In this document: one piece after another, positions 33,641-43,475 of the stretch | How the letters are laid out: every line of letters starts with the position of its first letter | Position numbering within the stretch: the first letter of the stretch is position 1 | Source of the DNA: Ignavibacteriota bacterium | GTDB lineage: Bacteria > Bacteroidota > Ignavibacteria > Ignavibacteriales > Ignavibacteriaceae | Direction of reading: 5' to 3' | Length of the DNA stretch: 64,000 nucleotides | NCBI GenBank assembly: GCA_013285425.1 | Contig: CP053447.1 | Location: 2,238,001 to 2,302,000 of the forward strand | Made by a program: the position numbers and the translations under genes | The notes under the pieces: generated by a model | Database searches by the model: none | Told to the model about the DNA's origin: nothing | The model's input: only the letters and a program-made list of their open reading frames with translations

Positions 33641-34714
33641 TCATCTGATTAAAGCCATTTTTCTGGAATTAACCTGACCAGATATTTTTAATTCATAAAA
33701 ATATATTCCTGATGCTAAATTATTTGCTGCATTAAACACAACCTCGTGTATGCCTGCGGGTTTTATTTCATTTACTAATATTTTGACTTCACTGCCAAGA
33801 ATATCGAATATTTTTAATGAAACAAATTCAGAATTCATCAAAGAATATTTTATTATAGTTGAGGGATTAAATGGATTAGGATAGTTCTGATATAACTCAA
33901 ACTTCAATGGTTGATTATAATTATCATCAACATCAGTTATCTGATCTTTTATATTGGTCTCCAACCCTGATATTGTAAAAACAGGTCCATTAATCAGCGA
34001 CAAATTTATATGAGTTGCCGGGATATAGCTTCTTACTTTCCAGTTTGAAGGCGCAAGCCAGATTGTTTCTTCCACTCCAAATAATTTAACTATAATCGGA
34101 ATAAGCTGTGTGTAACTTAATCGCCTTTCGAGTAAAAACTTTTTACAAGTAAAACTTCCAATTTCAGTGTTTATTGTTTCATCACTTAATCGTTTACCAA
34201 TTAATTGAAACCTGACCGGAAAATTAATTTAATTAATTGCTATGATTGTATCTTTACTGAAGATAGTATATTCTTGATTTACCGGGTTTGCAAATCTATA
34301 ATAAGAATACCAGCCTTCTAAGGAGTTAAAGAAACTGAAGAAGTTAACTCCTAATGTTGAATCCAGATTACCAATCAGTCCCGATAATAAATTTGGATCA
34401 AAATATTCATATCCATTTGAACCGCTAAAACTGAAAAAAAGTGAATCAATAAAAGGCTGATAATTTATAGTATTCAATGCCCCCGTTTTAGTAAGCAATA
34501 TTTTAGCATCTCTTCCATTAAAAGTTGTCTCTACAAAAAAAGAATCTATGCCATAAAATGTTAGGGAGTCAACCCGGTTGTTTAAGGAATCAAGCGGTGT
34601 TAATTCATAATTCCATTTGTAACCTGTTTGCATTGGGAAATAATCAGAGGCTGTCTGTCCAAAGGTAAATTCCGGACTAATAACAAGAAATATGATGTAA
34701 ATTATTTTTTTCAT
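33641..34714 (-). pseudogene. T9SS-secreted protein interrupted by an in-frame stop
   Basis: From ATG 34712-34714 the gene encodes a signal peptide (MKKIIYIIFLVISPEFTFGQ) and a beta-rich domain. After the text DTIIAIN there is a TAA at 34229-34231. The same frame then continues without a break for another 196 codons through WLAPSNWKVRSYIPATHI and ends in a T9SS sorting domain (YQNYPNPFNPSTIIKYS and SGIYFYELKISG). A near-perfect 9-bp tandem repeat at 34221-34238 creates the stop; removing one copy restores a continuous frame. It would be an exported surface or matrix protein of unknown function. It is called a pseudogene unless reads show otherwise. Confidence 0.7.
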
Positions 34715-34853
34715 AATTAAGATTCTGCTTAAAGCAGTGGCAAATATAAATAAAGTAACTTCCTTTTGCATAAATATATTCTTAAAAAATAAAAATCGTT
34801 TACAGCCTGACTGTATTCAGAATTATAATTAAAGAATAACTTTTCGGAGGTTA

Positions 34854-35282
34854 TTAAAGATCATCATTAAAATATGAAAGTGAAAATTTCAATCTGCCAG
34901 AAAAATTTTTAAACTTCAGTTCAACCTTACCCGGAATACCATTAGTCATTTTCCTAAATTCATTTTTCACTTCAGATTCAGCTGAAAAATTGTACAATGT
35001 AATGCCATATTTATCTCTGATTGTAAATAATATTGATCCACCATCAAAATCAGTAATAGTAAGCAGGGTTTTTGTTGTATTAAGATTAAAGTTTGTTATT
35101 GCAGAAATATCGGTTGTTAAATTTTCTGCAAAGATTATTAAGCTATAATAGTTTGTTTTATTATCCTGAATTGGATCATTTACGTTGCCGGCATCATTTC
35201 CCGGCATTAAAATTTCTTCACGGCAATAAGTGAAAAGAATTAGAGATAAGATCTGAAACAGTAGTATTAGTAATCTATACAT
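34854..35282 (-). CDS. Unknown lipoprotein
   Basis: A 142-residue protein. The N-terminal hydrophobic segment (about 4-18) ends at LFTYC, a plausible lipobox, followed by a polar, beta-rich mature region with aromatic-rich phrases (NYYSLIIFAEN and GRLKFSLSYFNDDL). I recognise no family. It lies upstream of the interrupted T9SS gene on the same strand, with about 140 bp between them, and is probably part of an envelope-protein neighbourhood. No regulatory signal is obvious. Confidence 0.45.
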   Translation of the reverse strand: MYRLLILLFQILSLILFTYCREEILMPGNDAGNVNDPIQDNKTNYYSLIIFAENLTTDISAITNFNLNTTKTLLTITDFDGGSILFTIRDKYGITLYNFSAESEVKNEFRKMTNGIPGKVELKFKNFSGRLKFSLSYFNDDL

Positions 35283-35509
35283 TTACAACTTTCAGAATTA
35301 ATAAATCTTGTTTTGAACTTAAACTATTTTATTAAAATCAGAATTGCAACATAATTTATAATACTTATTAAAATCTTAACTCATAATCCAGAACTGCTCA
35401 GGCTGCTTTTAATCTTTTATACTCATCTTAAATTACAAAAAATAATCAACCGATATTCAGCTTAAGAAAATGAATGCTTTTGATCTTTCTATATAAATAA
35501 CAACATATT

Positions 35510-35517
35510 TATATTTG
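35510..35517 (+). promoter_or_regulatory. Putative Bacteroidota-type -7 element for gatB
   Basis: TATATTTG fits TAnnTTTG exactly and lies 24 bp before the gatB ATG. The -33 region (TTTC at 20 bp upstream) is weak. Confidence 0.4.
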
Positions 35518-35540
35518 TTATTACAAGCTACAATTAAATT

Positions 35541-36977
35541 ATGAATCCAAAATACGAAGCAGTTATCGGATTAGAAGTTCACGCACAGCTTTTAACGGAT
35601 ACAAAAATATTTTGCGGCTGTTCCACAAAATTTGGAAATGAGCCGAATAGTAATACATGTCCGGTTTGTCTTGGACATCCCGGTGTATTGCCTGTGCTGA
35701 ATAAAAAAGCAATTGAGTTTACTGTTTTGATGGGGCTTGCAACAAACTGTACAATAAACAAGCATTCAATTTTTGCACGTAAAAATTATTTTTATCCCGA
35801 TCTTCCAAAAGGATATCAAATCTCACAATATGAAGAACCTATCTGTGAAAATGGATTTGTTGAAGTTCATCCAAAAAATTCTGTGCCCGGAAAAATCGGA
35901 ATCACCCGAATCCATATTGAAGAAGATGCTGGAAAATCAATTCACGATCAAAGCTCTTCAACATTAATAGATGCAAACAGATGCGGGGTCCCGTTGATTG
36001 AAATTGTAAGTGAACCGGATATCAGAACTTCTGAAGAAGCTTATTTATATCTGACAAAGATCAAACAATTAGTACAGTATCTTGGTATTTGTGATGGAAA
36101 TATGGAGGAAGGTTCGCTTAGATGTGATGCAAATATCTCTGTTCGATTAAAAGGTAATAATCAATTCGGTGTTAAAACAGAAATTAAGAACATGAATTCA
36201 TTTAGAAATGTTGAGCGGGCTATTGAATACGAAGTAAACCGGCAGATTGAATTGATTGAAGATGGTGAAAAAATAATTCAGCAGACTTTGCTTTGGGATG
36301 CAGATGCAAATGAAGCCTATCCAATGAGAAGCAAAGAAGAAGCACACGATTACAGATATTTTCCTGATCCGGATTTATTACCTGTTGAAATAGATAATCA
36401 CTGGTTAAAAGAATTAAAATCATCTCTGATTGAATTACCAGATGAAAAGCTTAACAGATTTATTAATAATTACAAGTTACCATTATATGATTCAGAGATA
36501 ATTACAAACAACAGAGAACTGGCAGATTATTATGAAAAGATAACCGCAGTAACCGATGAATACAAACTTGCAAGCAACTGGTTGATTGGTGATATTCTTT
36601 CGGTATTAAATGATAAAAAACTGAGCATTAATGAGTTTATAATTTCACCGGATAATTTAGGAAAATTGATTAATCTTATAAAAGAAGGAACCATAAGCAG
36701 TAAGATAGCTAAAGAAGTTTTTGCTGAAATGCTGAATAATAATTCTGATCCTGAAACTATTGTTAAAGAGAAAAATCTTGTTCAAATTTCTAATCCGGAG
36801 GAATTATCAGAAATCATAAAGCAGATTACAGCTAAACATCCTGAACAGGTATCTGATTATAAATCAGGTAAGGAAAAAGTATTCGGATTTTTTATTGGTC
36901 AGATTATGAAAGAAACAAAAGGTAAAGCCAATCCAAAACTTGTTAATGATCTGTTGAAACAAATATTATCCAATTAA
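35541..36977 (+). CDS. gatB: Asp-tRNA(Asn)/Glu-tRNA(Gln) amidotransferase subunit B
   Basis: A 478-residue GatB. EAVIGLEVHAQLLTDTKIFC starts the protein. The zinc-site cysteines in CGCS and NTCPVCLGHPG are near 25-50, ARKNYFYPDLPKGYQISQYE follows, IEEDAGKS and RCGVPLIEIVSEPD lie near 130-160, and the C-terminal YqeY/GatB helical domain runs from about 325. It works with GatA and GatC to amidate misacylated Glu-tRNA(Gln) or Asp-tRNA(Asn). The gene is not next to gatA or gatC here. A TATATTTG promoter element precedes it. Confidence 0.96.
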   Translation: MNPKYEAVIGLEVHAQLLTDTKIFCGCSTKFGNEPNSNTCPVCLGHPGVLPVLNKKAIEFTVLMGLATNCTINKHSIFARKNYFYPDLPKGYQISQYEEPICENGFVEVHPKNSVPGKIGITRIHIEEDAGKSIHDQSSSTLIDANRCGVPLIEIVSEPDIRTSEEAYLYLTKIKQLVQYLGICDGNMEEGSLRCDANISVRLKGNNQFGVKTEIKNMNSFRNVERAIEYEVNRQIELIEDGEKIIQQTLLWDADANEAYPMRSKEEAHDYRYFPDPDLLPVEIDNHWLKELKSSLIELPDEKLNRFINNYKLPLYDSEIITNNRELADYYEKITAVTDEYKLASNWLIGDILSVLNDKKLSINEFIISPDNLGKLINLIKEGTISSKIAKEVFAEMLNNNSDPETIVKEKNLVQISNPEELSEIIKQITAKHPEQVSDYKSGKEKVFGFFIGQIMKETKGKANPKLVNDLLKQILSN

Positions 36978-36982
36978 AATTG

Positions 36983-36990
36983 TATTTTTG
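36983..36990 (+). promoter_or_regulatory. Putative Bacteroidota-type -7 element for lepB
   Basis: TATTTTTG fits TAnnTTTG exactly, six bases after the gatB stop and about 73 bp before lepB. No good -33 TTTG is at the usual distance, so the call is tentative. Confidence 0.35.
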
Positions 36991-37063
36991 CATCCAATAT
37001 TATGTGTAATTTTTAAGGTAACGTATTTAATTTACTTTTGAATAATCTTTTTAGGAGAATAAA

Positions 37064-38008
37064 TTGTCCTTTTTGGAAAAATTAAAAAAACTGTTCAGAA
37101 AAAAAGAAAGACCAAAACCAACTACGCTTTTAGGTAAGATAGCAGAGTTTTTCCGTCAACTGGCTTTTGCAGGAATTGCAGCACTTTTTATTATAACATT
37201 TATAATTCAAAACACCAGAATCCCAACGGGTTCAATGGAAAACACAATACTTGTAGGCGATTTTGTTCTTGTTAATAAATTTATTTATGGTTCAAGTTCG
37301 CCGCAATATATCTGGTTTACTGAAATCAAACTGCCTTATTTTACATTACCAGCTCTTAGAGAACCACAACAAAAAGATATTGTTGTCTTTGAATATCCTG
37401 GTGACAGGGATCAGCTTGAACCGACTCAGAAAAATGTTAACTACGTAAAAAGATGTATCGGAACACCCGGTGATACTGTTGAAATAAAAGATAAAGTTGT
37501 TTATGTAAATGGTAAAGAATTCTGGAGACCCACTTATATTAAGTATTATCGAGGGCAATACGGCAGTTTTCTTAAACCGATTCCAAAAGGTTATGCTGAA
37601 CCCAGAATCTTTCCTAAAGGAATGCCTTGGAATGAAGATAATTATGGTCCGCTTGTGGTTCCAAAAAAAGGAATGACAATACCATTAAATATCTATAATG
37701 TTGAACAATGGAGAACAACAATAGACAGAGAATATGGAAAAAGAGTGGTCGAGATTAAAGGTAATACTGTTGTTATCAATGACATTCCGGTTTCTTCCTA
37801 TACATTTAAAAAAGATTATTACTTTATGATGGGCGATAACAGAGACGATAGTTTGGATAGCAGATTCTGGGGCTTTGTTCCACGCAATGCTGTGGTGGGC
37901 GAAGCTTTTATTACTCTTTTTTCTTGGGACAGGGATATTCCGTTTTCACAACCGATAAAACTGATCGGTTCGATAAGACCTGACAGAATATTAAAACTGC
38001 TTCACTAA
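37064..38008 (+). CDS. lepB: Signal peptidase I LepB
   Basis: A 314-residue inner-membrane serine/lysine protease. The start is TTG 37064, supported by TTAGGAG seven bases upstream. A membrane helix at about 30-50 is followed by the catalytic Ser in RIPTGSMENTILVGDF, the catalytic Lys in YVKRCIGTPGDTVEIKD, and box E GDNRDDSLDSRFWGFVPRN near 265. It cleaves Sec signal peptides on the periplasmic face. A long insert between boxes D and E (about 150-245) is typical for Bacteroidota enzymes. An intrinsic terminator follows. Confidence 0.94.
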   Translation: MSFLEKLKKLFRKKERPKPTTLLGKIAEFFRQLAFAGIAALFIITFIIQNTRIPTGSMENTILVGDFVLVNKFIYGSSSPQYIWFTEIKLPYFTLPALREPQQKDIVVFEYPGDRDQLEPTQKNVNYVKRCIGTPGDTVEIKDKVVYVNGKEFWRPTYIKYYRGQYGSFLKPIPKGYAEPRIFPKGMPWNEDNYGPLVVPKKGMTIPLNIYNVEQWRTTIDREYGKRVVEIKGNTVVINDIPVSSYTFKKDYYFMMGDNRDDSLDSRFWGFVPRNAVVGEAFITLFSWDRDIPFSQPIKLIGSIRPDRILKLLH

Positions 38009-38031
38009 GAACAGAAAGAATTTAAAAATAA

Positions 38032-38068
38032 AATCCTGCTTCTTTTTTTGAGAGCAGGATTTTTTTTG
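38032..38068 (+). terminator. Intrinsic terminator after lepB
   Basis: Stem AATCCTGCT/AGCAGGATT with a 12-base loop, followed by a run of eight or more T. It lies between lepB and the convergent M1 peptidase gene. Confidence 0.85.
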
Positions 38069-38128
38069 CTGTTAAAAAAAAGCGATCCGAAGACTACTTT
38101 AACAATCAAAACTCTTTATCATATCATA

Positions 38129-40087
38129 TTATCTCATCAATATCATTTTTCTTGTCTCTTTATAACCGCCCGCATTGAGGGTATACAAATAAACACCGCT
38201 TGGCAGATTGCTTGCATCAAAATTTATTTCGTAATGTCCTTTTTCCATTTGATTATTAACTAAGGTTGTAATTTCTTTTCCAATAATATCATAAACCTTT
38301 AACGTAGTGTATTCATTTGAAGCAAGGGTAAATTTTATTTTAGTAACCGGATTAAACGGATTTGGATAATTCTGCTCAAGCGAAAATGTTTGCGGCTGCA
38401 TTTCATCTTCTATCCCAACAACAACAGAGTTGATAGTTTTTAAAATCCAATTATTAGGATCAACTGTTATTGATATTGGTTCGTTAGCAACTGTTATATT
38501 AAAATTTTGTACTTGTGCATTATTAAAAACTGTAATAATCGTATCTCCAGTACTTGAATTTACTTTAATTTGTATTGGCATCGTAAAAAACGATGGATTA
38601 GAATTTGAACTTTGAGTAATCTTTAATGCAAGATCATATAAATTACCGCCAAGACTGTTTTTGCTCCAGACAACCGAATATGTTGGATAGTTTACGCCAT
38701 AAATCCATTGTTGGAAGAAGTAATTTAAATCAAGTCCTGAGACATTTTCTGCTATTGCCTGAAAATCTTCTGTTACTGCATTACCGTAAGCAACACTTGG
38801 ATCATAAGAATAAGTTCTTAAAATGTTAAAGAATGTTGAGTCACCAACAATACCTCTTAACATGTGCAGAACCACACATGCTTTTGAATAAGTTCTGTAG
38901 GAATTGAAAATTTCCCATTCTGAAGAAATATCTTGTACATAGATCGTTCCACTTGCAAATTTTGCATAATACATTTCATCAGCTATATAACTATTATATG
39001 CAGCTTTTCCGTTCCAGGCTTCGTAGATAAGTCCTTCGCCCATTGTTGCAAAGCCTTCATTAAGCCATATATGGTGCCAATCCTTACAAGTGATATTATC
39101 GCCATACCACATATGGGCTAATTCGTGCGCAATCAATCCATCTCCAAAACCTCCCATTGAAGAAATTGTCTGATGTTCCATTCCGCCACCCCAGCCAAAT
39201 TGTGCATGTCCGTATTTTTCATTAATAAACGGATATTCACCAAACCTTTCAGCAAAAATTTCAATCATACCCGGAGTTTTATTTAATTGCGAAATATTTG
39301 AATTCAAACTCGACGGATATAAATAATGTGTAATCGGCATAGAATCCGTGGGACTATAATGATAGTAGTTTGTGTAAAGAGCATAATTAGTTATTGCCAA
39401 TGATACTAAATATGGAGCAATCGGATAACTGACATGCCATTTATATGTATGAGTTCCGTTTCCGTTATTTACAACTTCCATTAAATTACCATTTGAAACA
39501 GGAGTTAAAGATGTGCTGACAGTAAGCCAGATATCAGCCGAATCAGCTTTATCTGCCGGTGTATCTTTAACCACCCACCAATCTTTTGCACCATAAGGTT
39601 CACTTAAAGACCATATTAAAGGATTACCGCCTTGTGAACTAAACTCAAAACTACCGAAACCGCCTGAAGCCGGAGTTCCGTGATAATAAACTACTGTTGT
39701 AAGATCATCACCTTGATTTAATGATGTATTAGTTTGAACAACAACTGTGTTTGTGCCTCTTGAAAAAGAAGTGTTATTCCCATTAAATAAAACAGAATCC
39801 ACAATCATTGAGTTTATAAAATCGTAATAAATTTCTGTTACATTAGATTGAACAACCTTTGCATTACAGGTAATATTACCGGAAATTGTTTGTGATGTAT
39901 GATTTATTGTAAGATCAAGTTTGTAATATTTCACATCATACTTTGGATCGCCCGGATAATTTACTTCTACTAACTTTTTCAAGCGATTGAATTGTGCTGT
40001 CTTACCGAGGATACAACTTTCTTTACCGCTTTGTGGAAAAGTAAATGGTGTTATAAGAATTAAAAGAGCAGCAATTAAGTTTTTCAT
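38129..40087 (-). CDS. Secreted M1-family aminopeptidase with T9SS sorting domain
   Basis: A 652-residue exported protein. The signal peptide (about 1-19) ends before QSGKES. The M1 peptidase domain has the exopeptidase motif GGMEH near 300-304, HELAHMWYGDN at about 320, and the third zinc ligand Glu in WLNEGFATMGEG. The C-terminus is a T9SS sorting domain with EQNYPNPFNPVTKIKFT and SGVYLYTLNAGGYKETRKM. It probably hydrolyses peptides at the cell surface or outside. It lies downstream of the addB-like gene on the same strand. Confidence 0.92.
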   Translation of the reverse strand: MKNLIAALLILITPFTFPQSGKESCILGKTAQFNRLKKLVEVNYPGDPKYDVKYYKLDLTINHTSQTISGNITCNAKVVQSNVTEIYYDFINSMIVDSVLFNGNNTSFSRGTNTVVVQTNTSLNQGDDLTTVVYYHGTPASGGFGSFEFSSQGGNPLIWSLSEPYGAKDWWVVKDTPADKADSADIWLTVSTSLTPVSNGNLMEVVNNGNGTHTYKWHVSYPIAPYLVSLAITNYALYTNYYHYSPTDSMPITHYLYPSSLNSNISQLNKTPGMIEIFAERFGEYPFINEKYGHAQFGWGGGMEHQTISSMGGFGDGLIAHELAHMWYGDNITCKDWHHIWLNEGFATMGEGLIYEAWNGKAAYNSYIADEMYYAKFASGTIYVQDISSEWEIFNSYRTYSKACVVLHMLRGIVGDSTFFNILRTYSYDPSVAYGNAVTEDFQAIAENVSGLDLNYFFQQWIYGVNYPTYSVVWSKNSLGGNLYDLALKITQSSNSNPSFFTMPIQIKVNSSTGDTIITVFNNAQVQNFNITVANEPISITVDPNNWILKTINSVVVGIEDEMQPQTFSLEQNYPNPFNPVTKIKFTLASNEYTTLKVYDIIGKEITTLVNNQMEKGHYEINFDASNLPSGVYLYTLNAGGYKETRKMILMR

Positions 40088-40160
40088 ATCAGTTCCTGTA
40101 TGTTTTTTTTATTGTTTGTTAAAATAATCAGACAAGCGGATAATTCAATACCAACATTTG

Positions 40161-41561
40161 TCAATTAACTTCCTGAATTCTGCAAATGGACCTAAAATCA
40201 CAGTACTTACATACTTTGTTTTCTCTACTTTCCAGTGTTGAAAGATTGAACATCCCTTTTGATATCTTATCTACATAAAGCGGAATCACCTCGTTACAAA
40301 TCCTGATTAATTCTTTGTTTGATTCAATCAGATCGTTCTCATCAGGATTTCGTTTATTGGAAATGTCAATAATTTTTTCACCAAATTCTTCGTTCTTTAG
40401 TTTTAAAGAATAAATAACCGCTTCTGACGGAAGAAATTCTTTTTTCAATTGAGCCTGAATCAAAATTTTTGAAGCGTAAAGATAAATTGGCAATTGAAGT
40501 GAAACACCAGATCCAAGGTCAGATTTCACCGGCTTCTTCCCGCTTAGTTTATAATCAATTACTTTATACTTTTCATTGTCTTTATCAAGATCAATTCTGT
40601 CAATTTTGCCTCTTAATTTTACTCCATTAACACTTACTTCAAATTCAGAAACCGATTTGTTAAAACTTCCAAATGCAGTTTCAAAATATTCAGGGATATA
40701 ACTTCCTTCATTTTTCTGTTCAGTTTCCAAAAACCTGTAAAGAATGGAATTTTGTTTATTACCGGCTGCTCCGAATATTTTTTCTCTTTCAAAAAATGCC
40801 GGTGTTGATTGCAGATTCAATCTGTCAACTTTTTTCGCTGCAATATCAAAAATAATTTTTTCAGCAATCCTGAAAGTTTTGTCGTTACAATTTTTAAGTA
40901 AGATATTTTTCTCTTTAATAGTTTTATAAAACTCAAACAAGATTGAATGAATCAAACTACCAAGTTCAAAGGCTTCAATCTCTTCACTTGGTTCTTCGAT
41001 GGTTTCAAGTGAAAGAATCCTTTTTAGAAAATACTGAAACGGACATTTTGCATATTCTTCTAACTGAGATGCTGAAAATTGTTTTTCCTTTTGCTCGAGC
41101 AATTTCTTCTTTTCTTCTTCAGTTAATGATCCGCCGATAAATCCTGTATATTCACTCTCACCAAACGGATCATCATTTCTTATCTTATCAATTTCAATAC
41201 TTTGCTTAAGCCGCTCAACATTAATACCTGAATCTGATAAAACATTTTCCTTACCTTCTTTCAATAAGGTCTGAGCCTTTAGCAGCAGTTCCATTTTACT
41301 ATAAATCAATGATTCGTAATTCAGCGTATTTTTTTCAACTGAATTAATAATTCTTGTAAAGTCATTTAAAAACGAAGAAGGCGTAAACTCTTTTCGTTCG
41401 CTGTTTTTAGCATAACTGAGATATATTTTTTTCTTTGCAGATGATAATGTTTGATAGAAGTGATATCTTTCTTCAAGAATATGTTTATACTCATCTTTTC
41501 TATATGAACCTGAAAAGAATATCTCGGGTTGATATCTTGTCGGAAATTCACCATCAACCAT
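40161..41561 (-). CDS. AddB-like protein, C-terminal nuclease part (frameshifted gene)
   Basis: A 466-residue segment. It carries a PD-(D/E)XK nuclease domain with GSLIHSILFEF (conserved His) and VKLRGKIDRIDLD plus YKVIDYKLSG (catalytic D and K) near 310-350. An AddB-type 4Fe-4S cluster is indicated by an early Cys in AKCPFQYFLKR and the C-terminal triad CKYCDFRSIC. The reading frame is open 49 codons upstream of the first ATG (KERHSSGVLVTSVNELRG), so the real protein starts earlier and is fused to the upstream segment by a -1 frameshift. No addA helicase gene is adjacent. Confidence 0.8.
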   Translation of the reverse strand: MVDGEFPTRYQPEIFFSGSYRKDEYKHILEERYHFYQTLSSAKKKIYLSYAKNSERKEFTPSSFLNDFTRIINSVEKNTLNYESLIYSKMELLLKAQTLLKEGKENVLSDSGINVERLKQSIEIDKIRNDDPFGESEYTGFIGGSLTEEEKKKLLEQKEKQFSASQLEEYAKCPFQYFLKRILSLETIEEPSEEIEAFELGSLIHSILFEFYKTIKEKNILLKNCNDKTFRIAEKIIFDIAAKKVDRLNLQSTPAFFEREKIFGAAGNKQNSILYRFLETEQKNEGSYIPEYFETAFGSFNKSVSEFEVSVNGVKLRGKIDRIDLDKDNEKYKVIDYKLSGKKPVKSDLGSGVSLQLPIYLYASKILIQAQLKKEFLPSEAVIYSLKLKNEEFGEKIIDISNKRNPDENDLIESNKELIRICNEVIPLYVDKISKGMFNLSTLESRENKVCKYCDFRSICRIQEVN

Positions 41562-41698
41562 TCCGCCGATAAAAACATTATCAAAGTATAAACCGCGTAA
41601 TTCATTAACAGAAGTAACAAGTACACCGCTCGAATGTCTTTCTTTAACATTGTATCGGGTAAACTGAAGAGCAGTTTTTAATTGTGATATAAAAAATC

Positions 41699-43297
41699 CT
41701 AATGGATATTTTTTGAGTCGCCAAGCTCCTGGCTTAGTAAACCGAATAATTCATCAGAGGTCTGCAGTAAAGTTGTTACAGCTTTAACATTTTTCTCCAC
41801 TGAGCCGGGATGATCATTAACCAATCTTTCTGGAATCCCAAGATCAAAAACAAGCTGCTTAAAATCTGATTTAAATTCTGAAATAGTTTTCTTATCTCTG
41901 AATGTTTTAACAAGCTCGTAAATTTTCTCAATATCTTTTTTGGCTTTAGTATAAAATCCGGCAGGTAAAAAATTATTTTCATCATCTTCTTCAGATAGTT
42001 TTATCTCCTCCAGGGCTCTGTCAATCATATCAATCCAGTTATTATATCCGGAAATGATTTTTAAGTTTGATGAAACCCTGAGCAGATTAGAAACATCTAT
42101 CTCACCGTTTTTTATCCATCTTCCGGTTAATGCACGAAAAATATTTTTATAGTAAAAATTATTCTCAGATATTTCCAGCAGATTTATTAACGCAATAACC
42201 GGTTGTGATTCACTCAGCGAAAATCTGTCAGTTAAATTAAAAGGAATACCATATCTTGTAAAAACATCTCTGATAAGATCTGAATGGTCTGAAATAAGAT
42301 TAAAAGCTACTGCGATTGAACCAACATCAGCTTTATGATTCAGGATTAACGATTTAATTTCTTTTGCTATCAGTGTAATCTCATCCTCAGGAGTCTGCCC
42401 AGTGATCTTAATAACCTCAACTTCAGATTTAATATTCTGGTTTGTATCGTTAAGTGTAAACAGTTTTTCTCTTAGCCCTTGTCTGAAAAATGTAAACCCG
42501 GTTTGAGATGTATCTTTTATTTCAAAAAATCCTCTTGCTGAAAAATTTTTGTAACATTCATCAAGATGAGAAAATAACGAGGGATTATAATTGTAATAAT
42601 CAAATAACACGTAAAGTTTCAAATCCTTGATGTTTGTTGTGTAGTTTATAATTTCTATTTCAGGAATAGTAAACTCATCAAATCCATTGACCATTACAAG
42701 ATTAACTTCGGGGAAACAAGTTCTGAATCTTTCTGCAAATTTATTTGAATCAAATTTCAGCAGACCCGAATAAACATCTCCATCTTCATAAACATTTAGA
42801 CTAACACATAATTCAAGATATTTACTGTAAACATTTGCTATATCAACTGCTTTCAGTTTTTCCGAACCTGTAAGTTTAAGGGATTCTTGTATAAGCTGTT
42901 CCGGTATTACACCATTCAGTTTATATTTATTTATAACGTTCTTTATTCTATCAAGTGTACCTCTTGGAATACCATCAATATAACTTGAGAAATATTTCAG
43001 ATCAGTTTCAGCAAAAGCTCTATTTAGAAGAACTGCTCCGGAAGCCTCACCAAGTATTTTATTTCTTTTGAGATCATTTTCAAAAAATAATTTTGATGTA
43101 TAAGTAGAAAGTGTATAAAGATGCATACGTGAAACTGCTTTATTTGGCGAGGCTGTTATAAGTTCACGTTTCAGATATCTTATCTTTCGGTTAGTCGGAA
43201 CAATTATTAAAACCTGATTTAATTTTTTCTGCTGAATATATTCATCAAGCAATAAGTCAGGATCAATACCATCTATTTTGGTTTTACTTAAAATCAC
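41699..43297 (-). CDS. AddB-like protein, N-terminal helicase-like part (frameshifted gene)
   Basis: A 532-residue segment starting at GTG 43295-43297 and resembling the N-terminal helicase-like region of AddB/RexB (VLIIVPTNRKIRYLKREL, LYTLSTYTSKLF, LVMVNGFDEFTIPEIEII, DEITLIAKEIKSLI, SIAVAFNLISDHSDLI). It ends just after ELGDSKNIH. At TCA-AAA-AAT a -1 shift would move translation into the frame encoding YPLGFFISQLK and on to the nuclease part, giving one protein of about 1,045 residues, the normal AddB size. AddB works with AddA in recombinational repair of double-strand breaks. Confidence 0.75.
   Translation of the reverse strand: MILSKTKIDGIDPDLLLDEYIQQKKLNQVLIIVPTNRKIRYLKRELITASPNKAVSRMHLYTLSTYTSKLFFENDLKRNKILGEASGAVLLNRAFAETDLKYFSSYIDGIPRGTLDRIKNVINKYKLNGVIPEQLIQESLKLTGSEKLKAVDIANVYSKYLELCVSLNVYEDGDVYSGLLKFDSNKFAERFRTCFPEVNLVMVNGFDEFTIPEIEIINYTTNIKDLKLYVLFDYYNYNPSLFSHLDECYKNFSARGFFEIKDTSQTGFTFFRQGLREKLFTLNDTNQNIKSEVEVIKITGQTPEDEITLIAKEIKSLILNHKADVGSIAVAFNLISDHSDLIRDVFTRYGIPFNLTDRFSLSESQPVIALINLLEISENNFYYKNIFRALTGRWIKNGEIDVSNLLRVSSNLKIISGYNNWIDMIDRALEEIKLSEEDDENNFLPAGFYTKAKKDIEKIYELVKTFRDKKTISEFKSDFKQLVFDLGIPERLVNDHPGSVEKNVKAVTTLLQTSDELFGLLSQELGDSKNIH
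41708..41730 (-). promoter_or_regulatory. Candidate -1 frameshift signal in addB-like gene
   Basis: On the minus strand AGGAG (41730-41726) lies 11 bases before the zero-frame heptamer A-AAA-AAT (41714-41708). This resembles the dnaX arrangement of an internal Shine-Dalgarno 10 bases before A-AAA-AAG. A small hairpin, ATCC-ATTA-GGAT, follows immediately. Confidence 0.45.
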
Positions 43298-43475
43298 TTT
43301 CTATTTCTTATTTTAAACTCACAATAAATCCAACTCTTATTTCGTTCAAAGACAATTAGACAAAAAATTTATTTGCATTTCTCTGTGATTATAGATAATA
43401 TCATATATAATTACATTGATATTGTCTTATCAATAATTATTTTTATATAAGAAAAATAAGAATATTATTAAGCGA

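Noticed and set aside
41366..41650. 94-codon frame on the minus strand inside the AddB-like gene
   Set aside because: It lies in a third frame across conserved AddB-like coding sequence and has no homology; it is a shadow.
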